The notes under the pieces were generated by a model, which worked only from the letters and a program-made list of their open reading frames with translations, had not been told where the DNA came from and ran no database searches. A stretch of DNA of 23,603 bases from an uncultured Flavobacteriales bacterium (GTDB lineage: Bacteria; Bacteroidota; Bacteroidia; Flavobacteriales; Weeksellaceae): assembly GCA_937876095.1 (NCBI GenBank), contig CALFIE010000091.1:1-23603 (forward strand), read 5' to 3'. A program made the position numbers and the translations under genes. Position 1 is the first letter of the stretch. Each line of letters starts with the position of its first letter. Of this stretch, positions 16,098 to 22,430 are shown in pieces.

Positions 16098-16802
16098 TCA
16101 AATATTATTAGAAAGTCCCAAAATTTTGAAAGGGAACCTTTTTTTATAATTAATTCTTGATAAGGATAATCTTTTTCCGTATTTTAAATCATAAAGTATA
16201 AAAAGAAGAAAAATATGAAAATTTTCCTGAGTTACTTTATCAGTAATAATCTTTTCATTAATAACTTCACCATTTTCGTTTTTATACTCTATTTCTAAAT
16301 CTTCATAAATACCATCATTTTTTACAAAAGCATATTTCCAATTAATTTTATTCCAACTAATTTCTCTTGTATAATGTAGTAATTTTTCTTCATCAAACTT
16401 TAAAATTAAATAATCCTTATTGTTTGTATAGTAGTATTCTATTGGTATAGAATTATATTTAGCATATTCTTTACAGTTAAGATTTTCAATAAAATTTTCA
16501 ATTTCAGATGAAGTAAAATTTTTATTTAGATCATATTTTCCTTTCCCAGTGTATTCTCTTAAAAAAATGTAACTAACTACATCTTTGTGTTTTTTTGTAA
16601 ATTTTTTATTTACTTTTTCACTAAAAATATAAGTAAATACAAAGAAAATAATAAAAAAAATAAAATTGTTTACTTCTTTGTTAAAAATTGAAAAAATTAA
16701 TAAAGAAATTAAAACAGACACGAAGAAAATTACAATAAAAGCAATACTTGTTACAATATTACCTCTTTTTTCAATTTTTTCAAATTCTTTTAACGAAAAC
16801 AT
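16098..16802 (-). CDS. two-TM hypothetical protein coupled to gldC
   Basis: A 234-residue protein, unrecognised. A short charged N-terminus precedes two hydrophobic segments (about residues 15-40 and 45-60), then a soluble, Lys/Glu/Asn/Tyr-rich domain without a known motif. The ATG at 16802 is chosen, two bases after the gldC stop; an in-frame GTG at 16808 overlaps that stop. The gene is visibly richer in A/T than its neighbours and dominated by Lys, Asn, Ile and Phe codons, a sign of later arrival or weak constraint. The tight junction suggests translation coupled to gldC, but any gliding role is speculative. Confidence 0.7.
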   Translation of the reverse strand: MFSLKEFEKIEKRGNIVTSIAFIVIFFVSVLISLLIFSIFNKEVNNFIFFIIFFVFTYIFSEKVNKKFTKKHKDVVSYIFLREYTGKGKYDLNKNFTSSEIENFIENLNCKEYAKYNSIPIEYYYTNNKDYLILKFDEEKLLHYTREISWNKINWKYAFVKNDGIYEDLEIEYKNENGEVINEKIITDKVTQENFHIFLLFILYDLKYGKRLSLSRINYKKRFPFKILGLSNNI

Positions 16803-16804
16803 TA

Positions 16805-17131
16805 TCACATTCTAATCGCAGATTTCACGGCAAATTCTTCTGCCATTTCTTCCATCCAAAGTGCGACATCGTCTTCGCCAGTTGCACGTTGGTACGTATT
16901 GCTCAAAGATATTAAAATTTGGTGAAGAAACATTTTCATCTGATCTACAGGCATATCTTTGGTCCATAGATCAATTCGGAGAGCTTCCATAGCTTTTTCG
17001 TCCCAGACAGAAATCATAGTTGCTTTGGTTTCTTGTTTTTGGATTCCACCATCTTCTGCATTCCAAGTCATTTTTTCGGGAACGTGGTTTTCATCTAATT
17101 CTACGTCTATGGTAATTTGGGTTTTTCTCAT
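16805..17131 (-). CDS. gldC: gliding motility protein GldC
   Basis: A 108-residue soluble protein starting MRKTQITIDVELDENHVPEKMTW in outline (residues 1-23), with the conserved 'WNAEDGG' and 'ALRIDLWTKDMPVDQMKMF' stretches of the GldC family. In Flavobacterium johnsoniae gldC lies with gldB, and its loss reduces rather than abolishes gliding; its biochemical role is not known. Here it lies 72 bases downstream of gldB in the same orientation, and that gap is almost wholly heptad repeats. Family recognition rests on sequence plus the gldB neighbour. Confidence 0.92.
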   Translation of the reverse strand: MRKTQITIDVELDENHVPEKMTWNAEDGGIQKQETKATMISVWDEKAMEALRIDLWTKDMPVDQMKMFLHQILISLSNTYQRATGEDDVALWMEEMAEEFAVKSAIRM

Positions 17132-17136
17132 TTTTT

Positions 17137-17206
17137 GGAGTTTCGAGTTTCGAGTTCAGCGTTTCGAGTTCAAAATCTCGTATCGCGTATCTTGTATCTC
17201 GATTTA
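17137..17206 (-). repeat. 7-bp tandem array filling the gldB-gldC gap
   Basis: Ten consecutive heptads with no phase break. In gldC sense they begin TAAATCG (overlapping the gldB stop), pass through AGATACG-like units and end in GAACTCG/AAACTCG-like units five bases before the gldC ATG. The same two unit types occur around 3642-3829 and 19727-19761. Confidence 0.85.
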
Positions 17207-18181
17207 ATTTACGGGTTTATAATCACTATTATTAAAAATTTCGGTGGCATCTTTTTGCAGGAAATCTTGCAATTTGGTTTCGCTGTTTTTATCAAAATAT
17301 TTTTTACAAATTTGCCATCCTATGAAAATACCAATTTGTGGCGAAGATTGGTTATCGATCTCGGTATAGAACTTAGAAAACGGTCCTGGAGAAATAAAAC
17401 GATCTACCAATCTAGGATCATCACCGAAAACCAGATTGTTTTCCACAAAATAATTCCAGATATTGGCTTCGTTTGCTGCAGCCCAATCATATTGTTTTTG
17501 GGTATAATTTATCTTCAAAAAATTAGGAAATTCAGGTAGAAAAGCATCTTGTAACGTCATTATTTTACCTTGATAAACCAACTGATCTATAAATTTTTGG
17601 TGATCTCCATTTGCAGGAACTATTTGTTCTGCAATCAGTTCAGAAATTTTTGGGACGATGTTTCCGGGATTCATCGATTTTTGGAAATACTGTTCCAGTC
17701 CTTTGTAATTGGCATTGTTTTCTCCCAAAAAAGCTGAAATATCTACAAACATCAATTGTAATTGGGGTTGCCAAATTATAGGTTGTTTGATATCGTGTAA
17801 TGCTGATGAATAAATGTATACTTTGGGTTCTGCAAATTTCGGGAAGTACATTTTGATGCGTGCAAACAAAGTAGCCACTTCTTTTTGAAGTTTGGGAACA
17901 TCTATTTTTGCTACTGCTTCTTTGTAAATTTTGGTTTCGTCTTTGTTGGTTCTTCGTTCGACAAAAATAGCATCTGGAACAGAACCTTGAAACCACGGAT
18001 ATTTCTGTTGAAAATCTTGCAACGGAATTTGAGGATTGTAAAATTCTTTGGAAATATCTGTAATTACCATTGGTTTTACATTGGTAACTTCTTGGTTCCA
18101 CAAGTTTTGGCTGTCTTTTTTACAAGAAAAAATACTTAGCATCAAAAGAAAAGAAAGTGAACTAATTCTAAAAAACTTCAT
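17204..18181 (-). CDS. gldB: gliding motility lipoprotein GldB
   Basis: A 325-residue lipoprotein (signal ending FSC, Cys20) located in the cell envelope. GldB is needed for gliding in F. johnsoniae and is broadly kept in Bacteroidota, including non-gliders. The family's features are present: the N-terminal 'RFD/SKEFY' type region, the 'QKYPWF' segment, 'PKVYIYSS' and the 'LVDRFISPGPFS' and 'IGWQICKKYF' stretches near the C-terminus, the last a zinc-protease-like helix lacking the HExxH core. It is first in a gldB-gldC-hypothetical run. The stop codon lies in the first heptad of the repeat array. Confidence 0.92.
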   Translation of the reverse strand: MKFFRISSLSFLLMLSIFSCKKDSQNLWNQEVTNVKPMVITDISKEFYNPQIPLQDFQQKYPWFQGSVPDAIFVERRTNKDETKIYKEAVAKIDVPKLQKEVATLFARIKMYFPKFAEPKVYIYSSALHDIKQPIIWQPQLQLMFVDISAFLGENNANYKGLEQYFQKSMNPGNIVPKISELIAEQIVPANGDHQKFIDQLVYQGKIMTLQDAFLPEFPNFLKINYTQKQYDWAAANEANIWNYFVENNLVFGDDPRLVDRFISPGPFSKFYTEIDNQSSPQIGIFIGWQICKKYFDKNSETKLQDFLQKDATEIFNNSDYKPVN

Positions 18182-18206
18182 TATTTTTACAAAAATTTTA
18201 ATTCAG

Positions 18207-18214
18207 CAAAAATA
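18207..18214 (-). promoter_or_regulatory. candidate -7 element for gldB
   Basis: TATTTTTG on the minus strand matches TAnnTTTG, 25 bases before the gldB ATG, in the 45-base divergent gap with the GNAT gene. Confidence 0.35.
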
Positions 18215-18226
18215 CATAAAATTTGA

Positions 18227-18790
18227 ATGATGGTCGAATTTTTAGAAACCGAAAGATTAATTTTAAGACCTTTAAAGTTAGATGATGCAGATAGGCTTTT
18301 TCTGTTAGATTCAAATTCAGAAGTGATGAAATATATAGGTGTGAAACCTTTAACAGAGGTTAAAGAATCGGTAGAAGTCATACAACGTATTCAAAAACAG
18401 TACACTGAAAACGAAATCGGAAGATTTGCAGTGATAGAAAAGGCAAGTGATTTGCTGATTGGTTGGTGTGGTTTGAAATTTTTGACCGAAGAAATTAATG
18501 GTTTTAATAATGTTTATGACCTTGGTTATCGCTTTTTACCAGAATTTTGGGGGAAAGGTTATGCGCAAGAATCAGCAAAAGCGTGGCTAGATTTTGGTTT
18601 TAATGAAATGAATTTAAAAACAATTTATGCTTGTGCACATTCTGAAAATATTGCTTCTAATACAATTTTAAAGAAATTGGGTTTTCAAGAAAAAAATACA
18701 TTTTTGGAACACGATGGTGAATGTTTTTGGTATGAAATGGAGAAAGATAATTTTAAATTGTTTAACACCCCGTCTAAATCTACGATTTAG
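18227..18790 (+). CDS. GNAT-family N-acetyltransferase (RimJ/RimL-like)
   Basis: A 187-residue cytoplasmic acetyltransferase that would move the acetyl group of acetyl-CoA onto an amine. It opens with the RimL-type 'ETERLILRPLKLDDA'; the acetyl-CoA loop is in 'FLPEFWGKGYAQES' and the last motif is 'NIASNTILKKLGF'. Two tandem ATGs (18227, 18230) can serve as start. The substrate is unknown. The family fold ends near 'CFWYEMEK'; the extra last residues (NTPSKSTI) and the stop codon are encoded by a palindromic repeat at 18772-18810, so the native C-terminus appears to have been replaced or extended by that element. Confidence 0.9.
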   Translation: MMVEFLETERLILRPLKLDDADRLFLLDSNSEVMKYIGVKPLTEVKESVEVIQRIQKQYTENEIGRFAVIEKASDLLIGWCGLKFLTEEINGFNNVYDLGYRFLPEFWGKGYAQESAKAWLDFGFNEMNLKTIYACAHSENIASNTILKKLGFQEKNTFLEHDGECFWYEMEKDNFKLFNTPSKSTI

Positions 18791-18810
18791 ACACCCCTCT
18801 GAAAGAGGGG
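18772..18810. repeat. double-palindrome element overlapping the GNAT 3' end
   Basis: Two perfect hairpins follow each other: GTCTAAATC with GATTTAGAC around TAC (18772-18792), and CCCCTCT with AGAGGGG around GAA (18794-18810). The GNAT stop (18788-18790) is inside the first. There is no T tract, so this is not a classic terminator. Confidence 0.8.
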
Positions 18811-18864
18811 GATCCTTCTAAGAAGATAAGAGAATAAATCAAGAAATAAACAAAAAATAATACA

Positions 18865-19656
18865 ATGCAATCAGAAAAAATAACAGAATACATCGTAAAT
18901 TGGTTAAAAGATTATGCTGCAAAGGCAGGTGTAAAAGGTTATGTAATTGGAGTTTCGGGTGGAGTAGATTCAGGTGTGGTTTCTACGCTTTGTGCAATGA
19001 CAGGTCTGAACGTTTTGGCGCTTGAAATGCCGATTCGTCAACAAAAAGACCAAGTTTCTCGTGCACAAGAACACATCGATTTTTTGAAAAATAAATTCCC
19101 GAATGTGAAAGGTATGACTGTGGATCTCAATGAACCTTTCGAAGCGCTTTACAAAACTTTTGATGTAAAAGATGATGAATTTCCTGCCGAAAAGCTCGCT
19201 TTTGCCAATACCAGAAGTAGATTGAGAATGCTCACTTTGTACTATTACGGACAAATAAATGGACTTTTGGTTTGTGGAACCGGCAACAAAGTAGAAGATT
19301 TCGGGATTGGATTTTATACTAAATATGGAGATGGTGGTGTAGATGTTTCGCCGATTGCAGATTTGTACAAAACCGAAGTGTATCAATTGGCGAGAACTTT
19401 GGATTTGCCAGAATCTATCAAAAATGCAATACCAACAGACGGACTTTGGGATGTTGACAGAACCGATGAACAGCAGATTGGCGCAACTTATCCTGAATTA
19501 GAAAAAATTCAAAAAGATTGGGGCAAAAAAACCGAAAGTGATTATTCCGGTAGAGATTTGGAAGTTTTCAAAATTTTCAGTAGAATGCACAAAGCAGCAC
19601 AACATAAGATGAACCCAATTCCAGTTTGTGACATTCCTGAAGTGTGGAGAAATTAA
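18865..19656 (+). CDS. nadE: NAD+ synthase (ammonia-dependent type)
   Basis: Converts deamido-NAD+ to NAD+ with ATP and ammonia, the last step of NAD biosynthesis, in the cytoplasm. At 263 residues it lacks the N-terminal glutaminase domain of the long form. The PP-loop SGGVDSG starts at Ser31; 'NTRSRLRMLTLYYYG', 'GTGNKVEDFGIGFYTKYGDGGVD' in outline (residues about 138-160) and 'DLYKTEVYQLAR' are the known substrate-binding regions. It sits between the GNAT palindromes and the RNase module and has no obvious functional tie to either. Confidence 0.96.
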   Translation: MQSEKITEYIVNWLKDYAAKAGVKGYVIGVSGGVDSGVVSTLCAMTGLNVLALEMPIRQQKDQVSRAQEHIDFLKNKFPNVKGMTVDLNEPFEALYKTFDVKDDEFPAEKLAFANTRSRLRMLTLYYYGQINGLLVCGTGNKVEDFGIGFYTKYGDGGVDVSPIADLYKTEVYQLARTLDLPESIKNAIPTDGLWDVDRTDEQQIGATYPELEKIQKDWGKKTESDYSGRDLEVFKIFSRMHKAAQHKMNPIPVCDIPEVWRN

Positions 19657-19661
19657 TGTAG

Positions 19662-19684
19662 GAACGTGCCAAAAAGACACGTTC
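19662..19684. terminator. hairpin after nadE
   Basis: GAACGTG (19662-19668) pairs with CACGTTC (19678-19684) around a nine-base A-rich loop, five bases after the nadE stop. The T run comes only some 13 bases later, so termination is uncertain. Confidence 0.4.
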
Positions 19685-19726
19685 AGGAAATTGAATTTTT
19701 TTAGCAAAAAAATAGAATTAAAACAT

Positions 19727-19761
19727 TCGAATCTCGCAACTCGAATCTCGCAACCCGAAAC
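19727..19761 (+). repeat. exact 14-bp duplication in a heptad array before the RNase gene
   Basis: TCGAATCTCGCAAC occurs twice in tandem without mismatch (19727-19754), followed by one related heptad CCGAAAC. The array ends nine bases before the RNase ATG, the spacer being A/T only. Confidence 0.9.
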
Positions 19762-19770
19762 AAAAAATTT

Positions 19771-20325
19771 ATGAATCAAAAAACAAAAACGATATTATTT
19801 TTCCTGATTGGTGCTATTGCAGGAATGTTGGCAATGTATCTTTTCAGTAATTATAAATTAGAAAAGAAAAACAGGCAGGATAATTCGGCGGTTTCTTATC
19901 AAAAATCAGAGCAAAATAAATCGGATAATTCTTATTCTTACAATAAAAATTCTTCTGAAAATTCAGAAAATTCTTACCAAAATTCCTCTGAAAATTCGGG
20001 AAATATCGCTGAATTAACCAAAGAAGAAGTGGTCGTTCCTTATGTGAAAGAGCATCACGAACTCCCAGATTATTACATTACCAAATCTGAAGCCAAAAGA
20101 AACGGTTGGAATCCTGGTGAAAGTTTATGCGAAGCTGTTCCTGGAAAAGCAATTGGTGGCGACCATTTCAGAAACAAAGAAGGAAAATTCCCAGAAGGTG
20201 AACAATATTTTGAAGCCGATGTCAATTATAATTGTGGTCACCGTAATGCAGAACGAATTGTTTTTACAAAAAATGGCGATGTTTGGATTACGCACGACCA
20301 TTACAAAAGTTTTCAGAAACAGTAA
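19771..20325 (+). CDS. membrane-anchored barnase-like ribonuclease
   Basis: A 184-residue protein: a short Lys-rich start, one membrane anchor or uncleaved signal (residues 8-25), a low-complexity Ser/Asn/Glu/Gln linker (about 33-80), and a microbial ribonuclease domain (about 96-182) close to barnase. Aligned by eye with barnase, the catalytic residues are kept: Lys105 (K27), Glu148 (E73), Arg162 (R87) and His177 (H102). Barnase Arg59 is replaced by Lys136. Cys120 and Cys155, absent from barnase, could form a disulfide, fitting an extracytoplasmic domain. It would cleave RNA outside the cytoplasm or, if misplaced, inside. Downstream lie a metalloprotease lipoprotein and a barstar, which points to a toxin-immunity set. 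Confidence 0.9.
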   Translation: MNQKTKTILFFLIGAIAGMLAMYLFSNYKLEKKNRQDNSAVSYQKSEQNKSDNSYSYNKNSSENSENSYQNSSENSGNIAELTKEEVVVPYVKEHHELPDYYITKSEAKRNGWNPGESLCEAVPGKAIGGDHFRNKEGKFPEGEQYFEADVNYNCGHRNAERIVFTKNGDVWITHDHYKSFQKQ

Positions 20326-20329
20326 TTTG

Positions 20330-20357
20330 TTGGAAGATGGAAGCGGGAAGAAGGAAG
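20330..20357 (+). repeat. heptad array providing the protease start codon
   Basis: Four heptads of the pattern NNGGAAG, beginning TTGGAAG and ATGGAAG, start four bases after the RNase stop. The ATG of the second unit (20337) is the best start of the next gene. It is the complement of the repeat type at 7330-7368. Confidence 0.85.
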
Positions 20358-20972
20358 TTTTTTAGAAATTTTTGGCTTTTATTGGTATTAATTATGTTTT
20401 CTTGTGAAAAACCGAAGGAAATTTTCGTGAAACATGATGAAACGGTCGTTATTTTACTACAGCCTTTCCGAGATATGGAAAATGATGATGTGAAATTTAT
20501 TTCAGAAAAAATAAAAACCATTTATCCAAATATAAAAATTCTGAATGCAATAGATTTTCCCGAAAATGCTTATTATAAGACAAGAAACAGATATAGAGCA
20601 GATTCAACCATAGCGTTTTTGAAATCTAAAACGCCGAAAAATTCAGTGACTTTGGGTTTAACTTCCAAAGACATCAGTGCAACCAAAGGTAAAATCTACG
20701 ATTTCGGAATTATGGGATTGGGTTATAGACCAGGAAAAGCGTGTATTGCCTCCAGTTTTAGGTTATCTGAAAAAAATAAAAAAGACCAGTTTTACAAAAT
20801 AGCCATTCACGAATTGGGACATACGCAAGGTTTGGAACATTGCCCAAACAAAACCTGCTTTATGAGAGATGCAGAAGGAGGAAATCCGACCGATGAAGAA
20901 ACAGATTTCTGCGAAAAATGTAAGAAAACTTTAATAAAAAAACACTGGAAATTTAAAACTAAAACTTTATAA
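20337..20972 (+). CDS. archaemetzincin-type zinc metalloprotease lipoprotein
   Basis: A 211-residue protein with a lipoprotein signal (hydrophobic 11-22, lipid Cys23 in FSCEKP) and the archaemetzincin signature: HELGH at 158-162, Gly165, His168, Cys169, Cys174, Met176, then Cys192 and Cys195. HExxH plus the third His bind the catalytic zinc; the four Cys form the family's second, structural zinc site. Spacing from Met176 to the CxxC is slightly shorter than the published consensus. Known archaemetzincins are mostly predicted cytosolic; a lipid-anchored one is unusual. The ATG at 20337 is chosen over an upstream in-frame one inside the RNase gene (20283), because it gives a proper signal peptide. 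Substrate unknown. Confidence 0.88.
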   Translation: MEAGRRKFFRNFWLLLVLIMFSCEKPKEIFVKHDETVVILLQPFRDMENDDVKFISEKIKTIYPNIKILNAIDFPENAYYKTRNRYRADSTIAFLKSKTPKNSVTLGLTSKDISATKGKIYDFGIMGLGYRPGKACIASSFRLSEKNKKDQFYKIAIHELGHTQGLEHCPNKTCFMRDAEGGNPTDEETDFCEKCKKTLIKKHWKFKTKTL

Positions 20973-20978
20973 ATTTAT

Positions 20979-21002
20979 ACCTTTACCTCAACCTTTACCT
21001 AA
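20979..21002 (+). repeat. 6/12-bp tandem repeat before the barstar gene
   Basis: ACCTTTACCTCA at 20979-20990 is followed by ACCTTTACCTAA (11 of 12 the same), made of hexamer units. It ends five bases before the barstar ATG. Confidence 0.8.
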
Positions 21003-21007
21003 ATAAA

Positions 21008-21289
21008 ATGGAAATTTACATAGACTTTACCAACATAGGTGATTACGACGATTTTTACAAAATTTTAAAAGAAAAAATAGCGCTTCCTGACTATTTTGGA
21101 GATAATCTGGATGCGCTATATGATGTAATTACGGGCTATTTACCAATGCCTTTGCACATAGAATTTGTAAATATGAGCGTAAATCAATTAGAAACTTTCG
21201 AAGATTTGCTCACCACTTTAGAAGATGCAGAAGAGGAACTCGAGGAATTTTCTTTTTCTTACTATCTAGAACAATATGATGATGAATAA
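21008..21289 (+). CDS. barstar-family ribonuclease inhibitor
   Basis: A 93-residue acidic cytoplasmic protein that would bind and block the barnase-like RNase encoded two genes upstream. The barstar core 'ALPDYFGDNLDALYDVITG' spans residues 25-43; Tyr29, Asn33, Asp35 and Asp39 fall at the same numbers as the barnase-binding residues of Bacillus barstar, and Phe30 takes a Tyr place. The length matches (barstar is about 90). The C-terminus is very Glu/Asp-rich. It ends in a hairpin, so it is the last gene of the RNase-protease-inhibitor run. Immunity for the neighbouring RNase is a strong inference from pairing. Confidence 0.93.
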   Translation: MEIYIDFTNIGDYDDFYKILKEKIALPDYFGDNLDALYDVITGYLPMPLHIEFVNMSVNQLETFEDLLTTLEDAEEELEEFSFSYYLEQYDDE

Positions 21290-21295
21290 TCGTAT

Positions 21296-21325
21296 CTATT
21301 TTTTCAAAAAAATTTTGAAAAATAG
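21296..21325. terminator. bidirectional terminator between the barstar and exchanger genes
   Basis: A 13-bp AT-rich stem (CTATTTTTCAAAA-like, with one extra T in the left arm) around a three-base loop lies between two convergent genes and is symmetric enough to serve both. Confidence 0.55.
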
Positions 21326-21339
21326 CTAAAATTTTGACA

Positions 21340-22398
21340 TTATTCCCACCAAAATGCAGCTGCAATAATCACGTAAAGTCCGATTAATGCAACACCTTCC
21401 AACCAAATACTTTCGCCATCAAACACGATAAACGCGCTTACCAAAACCGAAAGTGCAAACGCTGCCAAAAGCAACGGACTGAGTACAAAAGATAAAATGG
21501 CGCCTCCTAAAAAGAAGGAAATTATAATTAGTAAAGGATAAAGTACCAGTGCAATTTGTAGAGATGAATTCAAAATGACACTTACTGCGTAATCTGCTTT
21601 GTTGCGCATCGCAAGTTGAATACCAATCAGGTTTTCAATTGCATTTCCTGCAATTGCTACTACAATTAATCCTGCAAAAACATCATTGATTCCCAATGCA
21701 TCCATTGCTGGTTTTAGTGCTTCTACAAACCAGTCTGAGACAAATGCAGCGCCAATTCCTGCTCCTGCCAAAACTATGATTGTTAACGTCATAGACCAAC
21801 TTGCATGTGGTTTTTCGGATTCGTCGGTTACCACAACCGATTTATCACCTTTTATAGAAAAACTTAATGATGCAAAAAATACAATCAAAAGTACTATTGC
21901 AACTATGATGTCCAAAGTATCTATGTGACTTTCTGCAGGGGTGTGTAAATAATGTGTTAGCGTAGGAATTGCCATTGCTGCAAAAGCCAAAATCATGAGA
22001 ATGGCGTTCATTTTTGGAGGCTCCGAATGAAAATACTGTCTCCCGTTTTTCAGTCCGCCCATTAATAATGCAAGTCCGAAAACCAACACCGAATTTCCTA
22101 AAATTGAACCTACCAATGCTGCTTTTACAACGGTATCAAGTCCAGCTTTCAATGCAAAAATACAGACGAAAAGTTCGGGTAAATTTCCCAATGCTGATTG
22201 CAAAACTCCTGTTGCAGCAGGTCCCATTTTGCTACCCAATTGTTAGGTAGCGTGACCAACAATCATAGCTACCAAAACCAAAGCTACAGCTGCAAGCAAA
22301 AATAACACAATAGGATTGATGTGTGCATGTGTTGCAAAACCAGTTGCAACAGCCATAATAATAGCACCTACAATCAGTAAAATTTCGTTCTTTTTCAT
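21340..22398 (-). pseudogene. Ca2+/H+ exchanger gene interrupted by a nonsense codon
   Basis: The intact product would be a 352-residue CaCA-family cation/proton exchanger (ChaA/CAX type) of the inner membrane, with about 11 helices and the two alpha-repeats: 'GVLQSALGNLPELF' and 'VAIAGNAIENLIGIQ', whose acidic residues bind the ion. The reading frame starts at ATG 22396-22398 and encodes two helices, but codon 52 (22243-22245) is TAA just before QLG, where relatives have a Glu-type residue (GAA to TAA, one base). Downstream the frame stays open for 299 codons with no decay, so the lesion is recent, or a sequencing error, or bypassed by reinitiation at the TTG two codons on. It lies 32 bases after the glycosyltransferase stop. 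Confidence 0.85.
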
Positions 22399-22430
22399 GT
22401 TTTTTTTGTTTTATGTTGTAAATCTATTAA

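Noticed and set aside
20283..20336. Upstream start of the archaemetzincin inside the RNase gene
   Set aside because: It would bury the lipoprotein signal behind 18 residues translated from RNase codons in another frame.
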